Assembly: GCA_050084515.1 (NCBI GenBank)
Contig: CM114274.1
Span: 31,434,001-31,498,000, forward strand
From: Blasia pusilla
Lineage: Eukaryota > Marchantiophyta > Marchantiopsida > Blasiales
DNA: 64,000 nt
Direction: 5' to 3'
Part shown: positions 1 through 11,000 of the stretch, piece by piece
Layout: every line of letters starts with the position of its first letter
Position numbering within the stretch: position 1 is the stretch's first letter
Notes under the pieces: generated by a model
What the model was told of the DNA's origin: nothing
The model's input: only the letters and a program-made list of their open reading frames with translations
Databases searched by the model: none
Program-made: the position numbers and the translations under genes

Positions 1-1060
1 GAAGCTAGCTTCGGTCGGTTGGGAGTACCTAAGAATCGGAAGTACAGATCTAGTTAAACAAATGATAAGTGAAACCAATTCCCTAAACCAGTTTTGTAAG
101 TCTATATGTAGGGTGTGAATCGGAAGTGTAGTTTCAAACCCTAAAACCTAAACGCTGACATGCAGAGCACTTCTAGAAATGATAGAATGACCAAAATACC
201 TTCACAAAGCGCACTCAGGATTCTAGCTCTGCATGACATCTCCCGCCCTACAATAAAAGCCATACATTCAATTGCACCAAAAGTATGGATCTATGCTCAG
301 TTTGATAGCTTTGAATCCACAAATGAACGGATACCTAAACCCGTGCTTTTAGAACTAGAGTTCCCAAATCCAATCGCTGGCCTTTATGCCTGCTACCTCA
401 CAATGGGAACTATAGATCTAGTTCTTGAAAAGAGAAGGAGGATCAATCACAACTCAGGTTCCGGTTCCAAACACGACAACTAAGCCCAAACGGCTGATTT
501 CGGAACCGTAGTTTCCAAATGAGATCACGGGGCCTCCTTATCAAAATCCTCACTATCAAAACTAGAGATCCAGTTCTCAAAATAAGAAGGAGGATCCAGT
601 TCTCAAAATGAGAAGTTGGCTTCGGTCGGTCGGGAGTACCTAAGAATCAGAAACTATAGATCTAGTTAAACAAACAATAATTGAATCCAATTCCCTAAAC
701 CATTTTTGTAACTCTACATGTAGGGTGTGAATCAGAAGTGTAGTTGAAAACCCTAAAACCTAAACACTAACATGCACCGCATTTCTAGAAATGATAAAAT
801 GACCAAAATACCTTCACAAAGGGCACTCAGGAATCCAGCTCTGCATGACATCTCCCGCCCCGCAATAAAAGCCATACATTCAATTGCACTGGAAGTATGG
901 ATCTATGCTCAGTTTGATAGCTTTGAATCCAAAAATGAATGAAGACCTAATCCCATGCTTTCAAAACTAGAGTTACCAAATCCAATCGCTGGCCTTTTTG
1001 CCTGCTACCTCACAATGGGAACTATAGATCCAGTTCTTGAAAAAAGAAGGAGGATCAATC
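1..1060. repeat. Direct duplication of a ~611-bp block
   Basis: The block starting at base 1 (motif TTCGGTCGG, then GGGAGTACCTAAGAATC) returns at base 612 in the same orientation with the same order of landmarks: a TCTAGTTAAACAAA stretch, ACATGCA(G/C), and TTCTAGAAATGATA. The two copies differ by scattered substitutions. The short open frames inside do not match in both copies, so this is non-coding repeat DNA leading into the 150-bp array. Confidence 0.85.
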
Positions 1061-4000
1061 AGAACTCAAGTTCCGATTCCAGACACGACAACTCAGACCG
1101 AATGGCTTCTTTCGGAACTGTAGTTCCCAACTGAGATTGCGGGCCTCCTTGTAGGAACCCTCACTATCGAAACTAGAGATCTTGTTCTCAAAACGAGAAG
1201 GAGGATCAATCGGAACTCAGGTTTTGGTTCCAAACACGAGGACTGAGGCCGAATGGATACTTTTGGAAGTGTAGTTCCCAAATGAGATCGCCATCCTCCT
1301 TCTCGGCTTACCTCACCATTGGAACCCTAGATCTAGTCTCAAAATGAGAAGGAGGATCAATCGGAACTCAGGTTCCAGTTCCAGAGACGAGAGTCCCTAC
1401 CTACACGAGGCCTTTTGGAATTGTGTTTCCCAAATCAAATCGTCGGCCTCCTTGTCAAATTCCTCACTATTGGCACTAAAGATCTAGTTCTCGAAACGAG
1501 AAGGAGGATCAATCGAAAGTCAGGTTCCTGTTCCAATGACGGGAGACCCTACCTAAACGAGGCCTTTCAGAAATGTAGTTCCCAAATCAAATCTTCGGCC
1601 TGCTTATCGGATTCCTCACTATCGGCACTAGGGACCCACTTCTCAAAATGAGAAGCAAGATAAATCGAAACATAGCTTTTGGTTCCAGATATAGGAGTCC
1701 CTACCTAAATGAGGGCTTTCAAAAACACCAATTCACAAATCAAATCACCGGCCACTTTCCTTACTAACTCACCATCAGATCTCTACTTCCGGTTCTCAAA
1801 ATGAGAAGGAGGATCAATCGGAACACAGGTTCCGGTTCCAGACTCGACAATTGAGCCCAAATGGTTGCTTTTGGAAATGTAGTTCCCAAATCAAATCTCT
1901 AGCCTCCTTATCGGATTCCTCAATATCGACACTACAGATCTTGTTCTTGAAATGAGAAGCAGGATCAATCGGAACACAGGTTCCGTTCCAATGCGGGAGT
2001 CCCTACCTAAACAAGGGCTTTCGAAATTGTAGTTCCTAAATCAAATCATTGGCGTCTTTCCTTACTACCTCACCATTGGAACTCTAGTTCCAGTTCTTGA
2101 AATGAGAAGGGGGATCAATCGGAACACAGGTTTCAGGTCCAGAGACGGGAGTCCCTACCTAAACTAGGGCTTTCGGAACTCTAGTTCCTAGATCAAATCT
2201 CCGGCCTCTTTCTTTACTACCTCACCATGGGAACTCTAGTTCCAGTTCTCGAAATGAGAAGGATAATGAATCGCAACTCAGATTCGGTTCCAGACTCAAC
2301 AACTAAGCCCAAACGACTGCTTTCGAAACTAGAGATCCAGTTCTCAAAAGAGATTGCGACCCTCCTTATCGGATTCCTCACGATCGGAAGTAGAGATCCT
2401 GTTCTCGAAATGAGAATGAGGATGAATTGGAACTCATGTTCCATTTCTTCAAATGACAATTGAGCCCAAATGGGTGCTTTGGGAACTCTAGTTCCCAAAT
2501 GAGTTCGCCGTCCTCCTTCTCGGCATCCTCACCATCAGAACTTTACATCGAGTTCTCGAAACTAAATGGAGGATCAATCGGAACTTAGGTTCCGGTTCCA
2601 TAGACGAGAGTCCATCACTGAATGAGGTCTTTTGGAACTGTAATTCCCAAATCAAATCTCCGGCCTCTTTCCTTCCTACCTCACCATCGAAACTCTAGAA
2701 TCATCCAGATCCTTAAAATGAGAAGGAGGATCAATTGGAACTCAGGTTCCGATTCCAGAGAGGACAACTCAGCCCAAACCGCTGCTTTTGGAATTGTACT
2801 TCCCAAATCAAATTGCCTGCCGCTTTCCTTACTACCTCACCATGGAAACTCTAGTTCTAGTTCTCGAATTGAGATGGAGGATCAATCAGAACTCAAGTTC
2901 CGGTTCCAAAGAGGACAACTCAGCCCAAACCGCTGCTTTTGGAACTGTAGTTCCCAAATCAAATCGCCAGCCGCTTTCCTTACTACCTCACCATCGGAAC
3001 TCTAGTTCTAGTTCTCGAAATGAGAAGGAGGATCAATCAGAACTGAGGTTCTGGTTCCAGAGAGGACAATAGAGCCCGAACCGGTGCTTTCACAATTGTA
3101 GTTCCCAAATCAAATCCCATCCGCTTTCCTTACTACCTCATCATCAGAACTCTAGATCTACTTCTTGAAATAAGAAGGAGGATGACTCCGAACTCAAGTT
3201 CCGGTTCCAGCCTTGAAAACTGAGCCCAAACGAGTTTAGGGTTTAGAGTACGGATGCTTTAGGAAATGTAGTTCCCAAATGAGATCGCGGGCCTCCTTAT
3301 TGGATTCCTTGCTATCGGCACTAGAGATCCCGTTCTTGAAATGAGACGCAGGATCAATCGGAACTCGGGTTCCTAACATGACAACTAAGCCCAAACGGGC
3401 GCGTTTGGAGTTGTACTTCACAAGTTGATATTGCAGGCCTCCTTCCCGAATTCCATACCATCGGAACTAGAGATCCACTTCTCAAAATGAGAAGGAGGAT
3501 GAATCAGAACTCACGTTCTGATTCCATAGACGAGAGTCCATCTCTGAAGTTCCCAAATGAGTTCCATGTCCTCCTTCCCGGCTTCCAGACGATCGGAACT
3601 CTACATCGAGTCCTCGAAATTAGAAGGACGAGCAATCGGAACTCAGGATCTGATTCCAGAGACGGGAGTCCCTACCTAAACCAGGGCTTTCGGGACTGTA
3701 GTTCCCAAATCAAATGGCCGGCCTCTTTCCTTACTACCTCACCATTATAACTCTACTTCCAGTCCTCGAAATGAGAAGAAGGATCAATCGAAACTCAGGT
3801 TCCGGTTCAAGAGACGGGAGTCCCTACCTCAACCAGGGTTGTCAGAACTGTAGTTCCCAGATCAAATCGCTGGCCTCTTTCTTTACTACCTCACCATCGA
3901 AACTCTAGTTCCAATTCTGGAAATGAGAAGGAGGATGAATCAGAACTCATGTTTTGGTTCCAGACACGACAAATGAGCCCGAACGGCTGCTTTCAGAACT

Positions 4001-4100
4001 GTAGTTCCCAAATGAGATGGCGGACCTCCTTATCGGATTCCTCGCTATCGGAACTAGAAATCCAGTTCTCGAAATTATAAGGAGGATCAATCGGAATTGG
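430..4100. repeat. Satellite-like tandem array, ~150-bp unit
   Basis: The landmark GAGAAGGAGGATCAATC recurs at about 1042, 1193, 1343, 1495, 1647, 1799, 1949, 2098, 2250, 2407, 2561, 2716, 2870, 3018, 3169, 3339, 3485, 3618, 3768, 3921 and 4073, a spacing of roughly 150 bp. Each unit also carries GGAACT(G/C)TAGTTCC, itself a near-palindrome, and a TCCTTACTACCTCACCAT segment. Units are diverged by substitutions and small indels. Apparent reading frames follow the repeat and are not genes. Confidence 0.9.
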
Positions 4101-4399
4101 ATTTGATACTCCCGGAGGGTGGTGTGCCGCCCGCTTCTGCACCTAAGTGCCCTCGAGACTAATTTTTATCAGTCGGATTTGCCTAAACTTGGATATGCCG
4201 GACAACGCAAACCTATGCACGCGGTCCAGAGACACTTTCGCTCCAATTCGACCCTATGGGTCTTCGTCCCTCTTTTGCTGGCGCTTGATTATTGCCTTGA
4301 TTTAGCTCCTTGTAGAACTCTGTGCCAAGTTCGGGTTTGAGGATTGCAATGTATCGTTGGATCTTGCTTGCAGTGTACTTTGTAGTTGCAGATACGGTA

Positions 4400-4740
4400 G
4401 CCTAAATGAATTTAGCCGGTTCCGACACAGAGACGTTCTCCCTTCGCTCCAGTTCCAATGTGGCGCTCTTCTTGGCGGCTTGGATCTTGGACCAGCAGAG
4501 AATCGTGACCGTTGCATCTTGGGAGATGAAAGTATTTGCCCAAGTTGTCTTCTTTATTTGAGCTCCCTTTGCCAACATCTCATCGACCAGATCGTCACCT
4601 AGGAATCCCTTGTACCCTGCAAGGTGCGTCGTAAGCACCTTCTTGACCCTATCGCAATGATGGATCCTGTAGTGGATGACGTTCCCGTCGGATACAATCT
4701 TGCAAATCCAAACACAAGGTTAGAATATTGCAACGCGTTG
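4400..4740 (-). pseudogene. Unidentified coding-like remnant
   Basis: On the minus strand a frame stays open for about 110 codons across this stretch. Its composition is protein-like, with Lys/Glu-rich helices and a run reading THLAGYKGFLGDDLVDEML. It has no clear start and breaks at stops downstream. I recognise no domain. It lies just outside the left inverted-repeat arm of the MULE-like region, so it may be a captured exon or part of an older transposon. Confidence 0.35.
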
Positions 4741-4782
4741 GTTACCGTTTGGTTGCACTAGAGAGTCATGAACAGAGTGAGT

Positions 4783-4864
4783 GCAATCCGTCAGACTTTG
4801 ATGGGTTGCAACACTCTCGGGAGATTGTATGGATGCCCAATCCGTCAAAGTCTGACAGGTTGCA
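4783..4864. repeat. Two CAACCCGTC-type palindromic units
   Basis: Two ~28-bp imperfect palindromes (left arm like GCAATCCGTCAGA, right arm like TGATGGGTTGC) lie at 4783-4811 and 4836-4864. They belong to the same family as the arrays at 6282-7860 and 19682-20530. Confidence 0.7.
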
Positions 4865-4904
4865 AAAATTGCTTTGAGTTTCAATCTCTTGGACGAAAAA
4901 TGTA

Positions 4905-5460
4905 TTTTCTACAACCCGTTATCGTGTCGAGAGCTTTTCTTCGAGTAAGGGCGGACCTTCTAGCTACAAAAGACGTGATTGATGCAAGTCAAACTCTATA
5001 AGAATTTCTGCTTTTTCAATACAGAATTATTATGTAAATTCTCCATTCTCTCACAACAAGAATGACAAATGGTAGTGTCAAGGTGATCACTTCTTCATTA
5101 CGTGAAACCCCAAAATTTCTAACTATAAAATCCCTGTAAACTACTTTACGTTTATGCACAAGAAAAATAGCATAACTAGTGTTAAACCCTACTCGAGCAG
5201 GCCTATTGACGTCCATGGATAGCTATATAAGGACATACAAAGTGCAATCCCATGTCCTTCCATACGTGACTATTGGAAGAATCACCGGAGTTTGAGATTG
5301 CATGACTTGGTTCATTAACGCGTCCCCAAAGTGATAAATTAGATAGCGAGTGAACGAGTGCCTATCTACATAGAGAATCTTGATGTGGTACGGATTAAGG
5401 AAAGGAAAATCCGGCACAACTCGTGCTCCATCCCTATCCATACTTGACAAAAATCCTCTA
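4905..5460. repeat. Left arm of a ~0.5-kb inverted repeat, candidate MULE terminal inverted repeat
   Basis: This segment matches the reverse complement of 20985-21510, with shared blocks such as TTCTTCGAGTAA, TATAAAATCCCT and AAACTACTTTACGTTT in order and an overall similarity that I judge by eye to be well above chance. Long TIRs are typical of Mutator-like elements and a MULE transposase lies between the arms. The minus-strand frames 5016-5216 and 5223-5450 are open, and their translation resembles that of the right arm. An alternative is two inverted copies of a coding fragment rather than true TIRs. No target-site duplication is evident. Confidence 0.6.
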
Positions 5461-6230
5461 CTCTCCTCTAGAATGGAATTTGGCGGAGTTGCTCTCCCAA
5501 GAGGGGTAATCCACTCTCATTAGAAAAATAACAAGCCAAACCATCATCTATTTCTAGTATGACTAAACTCATCTAAGGTGACAAGTCTCTCATCTCCACA
5601 CATACCACACTCTAGAAAACTCTGGAAGAATAGACCAAGATCAAGTTACTCTCCCAAGAGGGGTAATCCACTCTCATTGGAAGAGCAAGCAATCCCAAAT
5701 CCATACACTCAAGAGTGACACGAGAGACTCAAGATGTGAAGTAGAAGGTGATGAACCCTTGAAGGTCCCTCCTCTTTATATACTCACAAGGGATCCATAA
5801 GAGTACAAAATATGGCCAATCTTAACTTGTTCAACATGGCTTCCTCTCAAGGCTTAGCCAATCACATTTTGACACAAGTAGACTGCCTCTTATCTCTTCC
5901 AAAATATCCTCTTTTACTCCCTTCATGTATTCCAAACTACCCCACCAACCCTAGTCACCAACCAAGACTACTTTTGCTTTTATTTTATTAAAGCACCAAC
6001 CTCATTATTTTACTTTTCTAATCCCATCTTTTACTTATTATCTCTTTTCCTAAAGTTGGGCCCGTGCAAATGAGTCACCCTAAAGAGGTTTAAATATGGG
6101 AATTTCATTTTCCTAGGCTAATTTACTTAATACTAATAAAACTCTCTCTAACACTTAATGATAGAGGAGTTTACATAGCGTGTGATTTTACTAAACGACA
6201 GCTTGTAGGGGGAAAATGCAACTTGTCTTG
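5461..6230. other. AT-rich non-coding stretch
   Basis: I see no gene here. A ~32-bp direct repeat (CTCTCCCAAGAGGGGTAATCC followed by ACTCTCATT) occurs at about 5489-5521 and 5647-5679. A TTTATATA motif lies near 5775. The stretch could be part of an LTR or a separate insertion, but there is no second copy in the window to prove it. Confidence 0.5.
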
Positions 6231-6281
6231 GTCCAACGGGTTGCTTTCGGCCAAAAGTTTCCAAGAAACAAAGTATAGTCC

Positions 6282-6597
6282 AGCAACTCGTCCGACTCCG
6301 ACGGGTTGCTTTAAGGCCTCGGATGATTTCTTACCCCTCATTGTGCAACTCGCCGGAGTCCGACGGGGTTACAGAAAAAATTAATCATGCAGTCAATTTT
6401 CAACCCGGCGGACTCCAACGGGTTGCAGTATCCAAGATTAATCGAGGAAACTTGGCTACCAAGCAACCTGTCGGACTCCAACGGGTTGTTGGACTATACC
6501 CAAAACCTCAAAGAGGATGGGGCTAGAGACTCAAATCATTCCTGCCCATCTTCAATCTTTCCAATTATGCAACCCGTCGGACTCCGACAAGTTGAAG
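6282..6597. repeat. Palindrome cluster, CAACCCGTCGG family (left array)
   Basis: Five ~28-bp near-palindromes of the form GCAACYCGTCGGA-N-TCCGACGGGTTGC lie at about 6282-6311, 6343-6374, 6399-6428, 6464-6490 and 6569-6597. They are separated by unrelated spacers of 25-80 bp. The arms are conserved while the spacers are not, which suggests selection or amplification of the palindrome itself. Confidence 0.8.
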
Positions 6598-6626
6598 CAA
6601 TCAAACATAAGAATCAAGAAACTTAC

Positions 6627-7076
6627 ATATTCATTGCATGCATTGCCATTTCCACCATTGCCATGTGATGAGGAAATGGATGGAGCATGACTGCCCTCAC
6701 GTAGAAATGCGCCTCCAATGAATTTGTGTGCTCCTCTGCAAAGTGCATCCACGCCATGTACCTGTGGTTCCCATCCCAGATGAAAAAGTATCCAACTATA
6801 TTGGATTCCTTCAATAGCTCTTCTGAACTCCTGGTCTCTGATCCTCCGGAATGTGTCCAAGGCCTCCAAGTCTTCTTCCGTCACCAGCGCCAGCGTTACA
6901 TGTTCATCGTAAGGCTGAACATAGAACGAAGGGAAGTTATCAACGTGGGATGTTGTTGCTACCGAATGCTTCAGCTTTGCAATATCCTCCTCCGACAGAA
7001 TTTTTCAGACGTACTCCATTGTCCGCAGTCGACAAAGTGGAATTCTTGGGTACTTTTGGCCGTCCATCACTGCCAT
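6627..7076 (-). pseudogene. ParB-like (DGNHR motif) coding remnant inside the MULE-like region
   Basis: Reading the minus strand from an ATG at 7076, the frame gives a segment starting MAVMDGQKYPRIPLCRL, a stop (TGA), then KILSEEDIAKLKHSV, then a long acidic helix. After one frame change it gives FIWDGNHRYMAWMHFAEEH and ends at a GTAAGT donor at 6626. An IxxLxxS helix followed by a D-G-N/H-H-R box is the hallmark of the ParB/Srx-like nuclease fold. The assignment rests on these motifs only. At least one stop and one frame shift (or an unrecognised intron) mean it is probably broken. It sits between palindrome arrays of the MULE-like element and may be cargo of that transposon. Confidence 0.45.
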
Positions 7077-7189
7077 CTACTTAACAACCTGACACAATGC
7101 CAATAAAGTAAATAAGCGGCTGTTACAATTTTTTTCCCGGGTTGCACGCTTTTTTCGTCTTGGGTTAACAAGGCGAGGTCCCCGGGCGA

Positions 7190-7860
7190 CCCCTTGCTCT
7201 ATGACGGATTGTACAGTTCCCTCCATATGGCGAAACTGAGGCGAGGTCTTCGAGCAACCCACCTATCCCTCACGGGTTGCACGATTCCCTCGAGAAGGGA
7301 AATCGAGGCAAGGTCCTCGAGCAATCCGTCGATGTCAGAGCAACCCGCCTATCCCTCACGGGTTGCACGGTTCCCTCGAGAAGGGAAATCGAGGCGAGGT
7401 CCTTGAGCAACCCGTCGATGTCTAACGGGTTGCACAATTCCCTCATCAAGGCAAATTATGGTGAGGTCCACCAGCAACACGTCGGTCCCCGATGGGTTGC
7501 ACGGTTCACTCAACAAGGGAAATCGAGGCGATATCCTCGAGCAACCTGTTGGTCCCTGACATGTTGCACAGTTCCCTCCAAAAGGGAAAGCAAGGTGAGG
7601 TCCCTGTTCAACCTGCCATAGTGCGACGAGTTGCCGTAGGAAATCCATGCAAGGTCCCGTGCATCTCAACTTCAACGGAATCAGACAAGTTGCACAAGCA
7701 AGGGGTACCAACCGACAATCGCGTTCAACCCAACGAACTCTGACAGGTTGCAAGTCGCATTGGGACTCTGATGGAGTTTGTTTGCAACCAGACAGACTCC
7801 GTGGCTTTGCAACCCATCTAAGTCCGACGGGTTGCAACATATCGTAATCCGACAGATTGA
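7190..7860. repeat. 67-bp tandem repeats plus palindromes
   Basis: The landmark (C/T)GGGTTGCAC..TTCCCTC begins at 7273, 7359, 7426, 7493 and 7560, the last four spaced exactly 67 bp. Each unit holds GAGCAACCCGTCG, a short spacer and CGGGTTGCAC, so the tandem repeat is built around the same palindrome as the flanking arrays. More isolated palindromes follow to 7860. Open frames on both strands here are repeat-derived. Confidence 0.85.
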
Positions 7861-8433
7861 ACCTCGTCATGGCTAATTAACCTTTGGCAATCCGGAAACT
7901 TGCAACGGGATCAATTAGAGGGGAATCCAAAGCGTCAGACAATCTTACCCACCAGCCAATAGCTTGTCATTCGATTTGTGTCAGGAGAATGATGGTCACT
8001 ATTCACTATAAAATTAAACATTCTCATTCTCATTCTTATTCTTATTCTCATTCTCCTCCGGGTGGAATTATCAGGAAATGGATAATTATGTGAAACTCAC
8101 TTGTGGCAGTCATCTAGCGGCCCTTCCTCAATCAGAAATAATTCAACCGTAAGCTCGCGAGTCTTACATACCAATGGAGGAAAATTTCCTCTCACTGCGA
8201 TTTCTTCTCCAAATTGGAACAATATTTTTTTCCAAAGATGTTAGGGTGGATGGTAGGAGGACGTCGTAGGTGAGACAGTCCAGCCAATGATTGGAGACTC
8301 CAAAGTATGGAATCTTCTACCTCACACAAATGGTCAATACATAGTTTATGGCTTGCCTCTGAAGCCCTTTGTTTCCCAAGTAGACGGTCTGGAATTTCCT
8401 AGTGCACCAATCTCTACCAATCGTTTGCCACTC

Positions 8434-9690
8434 TTAGCTCTATAGATCCGGCATTGACTCCAACTTCGCACGTTCGTGATAATGTCGTACTTCCTGAAGA
8501 GATTCCGGATGTCATCGACCTCACTGGATCTGTCGGACATCAACCGGGCTCTACCTCTACCTACTCGTTCCTCTTGCGAGTTTCGGGCAATAGTTTGTTG
8601 TCATCTCTACCCTTTAAAATGTTCAAGCACATTATTGTCGACAAGTTGCCGCCCACATATGATGGTAATTACATTTTTGAGTTGCCTCCACTTGCTGGTC
8701 CTGCTTAAAAGAAAGATGGAGGATGCTTGAAGGGTATGGACAAAAAGTCTGATTGTCATCGATGGTGTGGGCTTCAACGGACTAGTGCTTCAATTCCAAG
8801 TGGTCCTTGGATTGTTTCTTGTCGCCCATGCATTGGAGCCCTAGAGTGTAGAAGTCCAGGTTGCCCGTATCTAGAGCGCAATAGGCAAGTCAATACGTCG
8901 CAATTCCCCCCAAAGAAAGCAGAAACTCCATATGAGGTCGATGCGACCATACCGGCGGGAGGCCATCGATGTCCTCATTGTCAAGCATCCCCTTTCTACG
9001 TTGGAGCATGTCCAGCATACATATTTTTCATTGTGCACGACTTCAGTTTTGCGTCCGAGTACACCAAACTGGCAGTTCATGTTGGCTTCCACACTCATCC
9101 TCTTACCGGTGCAATTCAAAGACACATCAAGGAGGATGTGGCAAAGAAAGTGACCGAGGTATATAGAAACTCTCCGGGATCAAAGCCTGGAATGATCAAG
9201 TTAACAATAGCATCACAAATTTGTGAACAACACCTTGGAATCCTTGGGTAGGGTGAGATCACAAATGCTTAGGAGAAACAACTCTGGGAAAATCTTGCAT
9301 TTCTCACTCATCCTTAATGCTTCCGGAACTTGTTGCGTCAAATAGGGGTACTTGATGGACAGACGGCCGAAATGGATACCATTGCCAAAATCAAGGCTAA
9401 CTAGAGATTTCCATTTATTCAGAGATAGGGAGGCAAAGGATCCAGAGCTTATGTCTTCAAAATATCAACTACAGGGCCGTCTAGTGGCCTCGATCTTATA
9501 GATCGAATGAGGGAAGGGGAAGACCTTTATAGTAGCTGGGTAAGCTTTAATATTTGCTAGAGAGTGCTGAATGGATGGTTGACCATGGGTGCTCACGTTT
9601 ATGACCATGTGGAGAAGGGACTCTGTCGTGCGCATACACATCGCTACATAACATACATCGCTGTCACCGAACACACACATAAACACGCAT
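8434..9690 (+). pseudogene. MULE-like transposase, N-terminal part (interrupted)
   Basis: One frame runs from before 8454 to 9251 with a single in-frame stop at 8706-8708. It then continues with small breaks to about 9690. It encodes a Cys/His-rich DNA-binding region: CRPC, then ECRSPGCPYLE, then HRCPHC, then a HVGFHTHP segment. This is the pattern seen ahead of Mutator-like transposase domains. Downstream text such as GAHVYDH fits the start of the MULE catalytic region. The rest of the protein lies at 19114-19625, on the far side of element A. The transposase would cut and paste its own element in the nucleus. It is inactive here because of stops and the 9.4-kb insertion. Confidence 0.65.
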
Positions 9691-9748
9691 GATCCCATGC
9701 TAACTCATGGCATCCAAACAACAAGACAAGAAGTACCAAAATATCTCC

Positions 9749-10268
9749 AATAAAGTAAGCTCCAATCTCTCTCTACACCATCTCACACCATAGCTCTCAA
9801 AGGTGTGCACTCTCTCTCATATCAAACCAAACCCACTCTCCTAATGAGAGGCTCGGGTTACACTCACAAGGCAAGGGACCATAGCTCCGCCGCCTCATGC
9901 CAAGAGGTTCAACAAAGAGAGAATGAGCTCTCAAGCTCTCTCTCCTTGAGGTATACCCCTCCCCTCTCCCAAGCTCTCTCCATGGTAACCTATTCTCCCA
10001 CGTCACCTCCTTGGCTCTTGACCTGATGTAGGAGGTCAAGGGCCACTTGCCAAAAATAGTAAGTCAATGATATACTCAAAATGGTACTTACCTAAAATAG
10101 TAAGTTTTCAAGGTGGCTCCAAATGAGCCTTTTAGGAAAGATAGGGAAAACCTACTATAGAGGTTTCAAGGGAGTAGTGGAGGTCACCCTCCACCTAGGT
10201 GGAGGGTCCTCCACTACTCATGAAGGCGCTCTATTAGATCCCAGGTATCTATCCTAAAAGATTTGACA
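9749..10268 (-). repeat. Element A 3' LTR
   Basis: The first ~370 bp, from TAAAGTAAGCTCC onward, match 18598-18970 with about nine differences by my count, roughly 97% identity. The remaining ~145 bp are far less similar (about 70%) except for a shared GGCGCTCTATTAGATCCCA block. The terminal dinucleotide at the left edge is altered (AATAAAG here, TGTAAAG in the other LTR). Confidence 0.85.
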
Positions 10269-10309
10269 CATATTGAAGAACATTTAGGCAATACATTTTG
10301 GTCATAGGT

Positions 10310-10385
10310 TTGCACTTACTATTTTCGGCGAATGGCCCCTTAAACCTCCTCTCGGCCATAAAGAGCAAGGAGGTGAAAAAGACGC
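10310..10385 (+). repeat. Inverted LTR fragment beside the 3' LTR
   Basis: The sequence from about 10315 (CTTACTATTTTCGGCGAATGG) to AGCAAGGAGGTG near 10375 resembles the same LTR in the opposite orientation to 9749-10268. The truncated end of the integrase therefore abuts a head-to-head LTR fragment. This fits a deletion or rearrangement that removed the 3' end of the element A coding region. Confidence 0.5.
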
Positions 10386-10409
10386 TGGGATGAATAGGTT
10401 ATCCCATCA

Positions 10410-11000
10410 CCAAGCTTGGGATTGGAGGGGAGGTGACCTCTCAAGCAAGAGAGCTTGTAAAGCCCTCTTCACCTCTTTGTTGAACCTCTAATCCATCCGC
10501 CTCAGGATGATCTCGCGAAGTCGTGCGGTGGTCGATCAGCACCTCATCACACAAGGCCTGGAACTCATCGCGAAACTCGGTACCCTGGTCTGTGAACACC
10601 TCAGCCGGTACGCCATAATGACTCAGCACTCTGTCAAGGAAGGCATAAGCTACTCCCTCACTTGCTTTGTCAGGAAATGCAACCAACTCGATCCAATTCG
10701 AGAAGTGCTCGACCATCACCAACACATAACGACTGTGATGCTCCGTCAAGGACAAAGGTCCTGCAAAATCCAAACTCCATCTATACCCTAAGCCCATGAT
10801 CGTTAATGGATACAACTATGGAGTCGGAGCATTGAACGATGCTCGGACCCAATCACACACCATGCACCTAGCAACAAACTATTGAACGTCAGTCTGCATG
10901 CCTCGCCACCAATACTGAATCTGAAGCAAGCTGTACGTCCGCTTCACCCCAAAGTGACTTAACTCCTCGTGGGCATGCTGCACTAGTCGTGCTCTCTACA
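10410..11000 (-). pseudogene. Element A integrase (truncated)
   Basis: The minus strand from about 11000 encodes a zinc-binding HHCC region (HAHEELSHFG, then CMVC) with one stop, then the DDE core at 10815-10441. The first catalytic Asp is in SLDFAGPL, the second in FTDQGTEF, and the Glu region follows HPEADGL, where the sequence diverges. After that the reading degenerates into LTR-like DNA. The integrase C-terminal domain and the PHD finger seen in element B are absent. Intact, the protein would join retroelement cDNA to nuclear DNA. This copy cannot. Confidence 0.8.

Noticed and set aside
430-4100. Short proteins encoded by the many 60-127-codon frames of the repeat array
   Set aside because: The frames recur with the 150-bp unit, overlap on both strands and have no conserved start or product.
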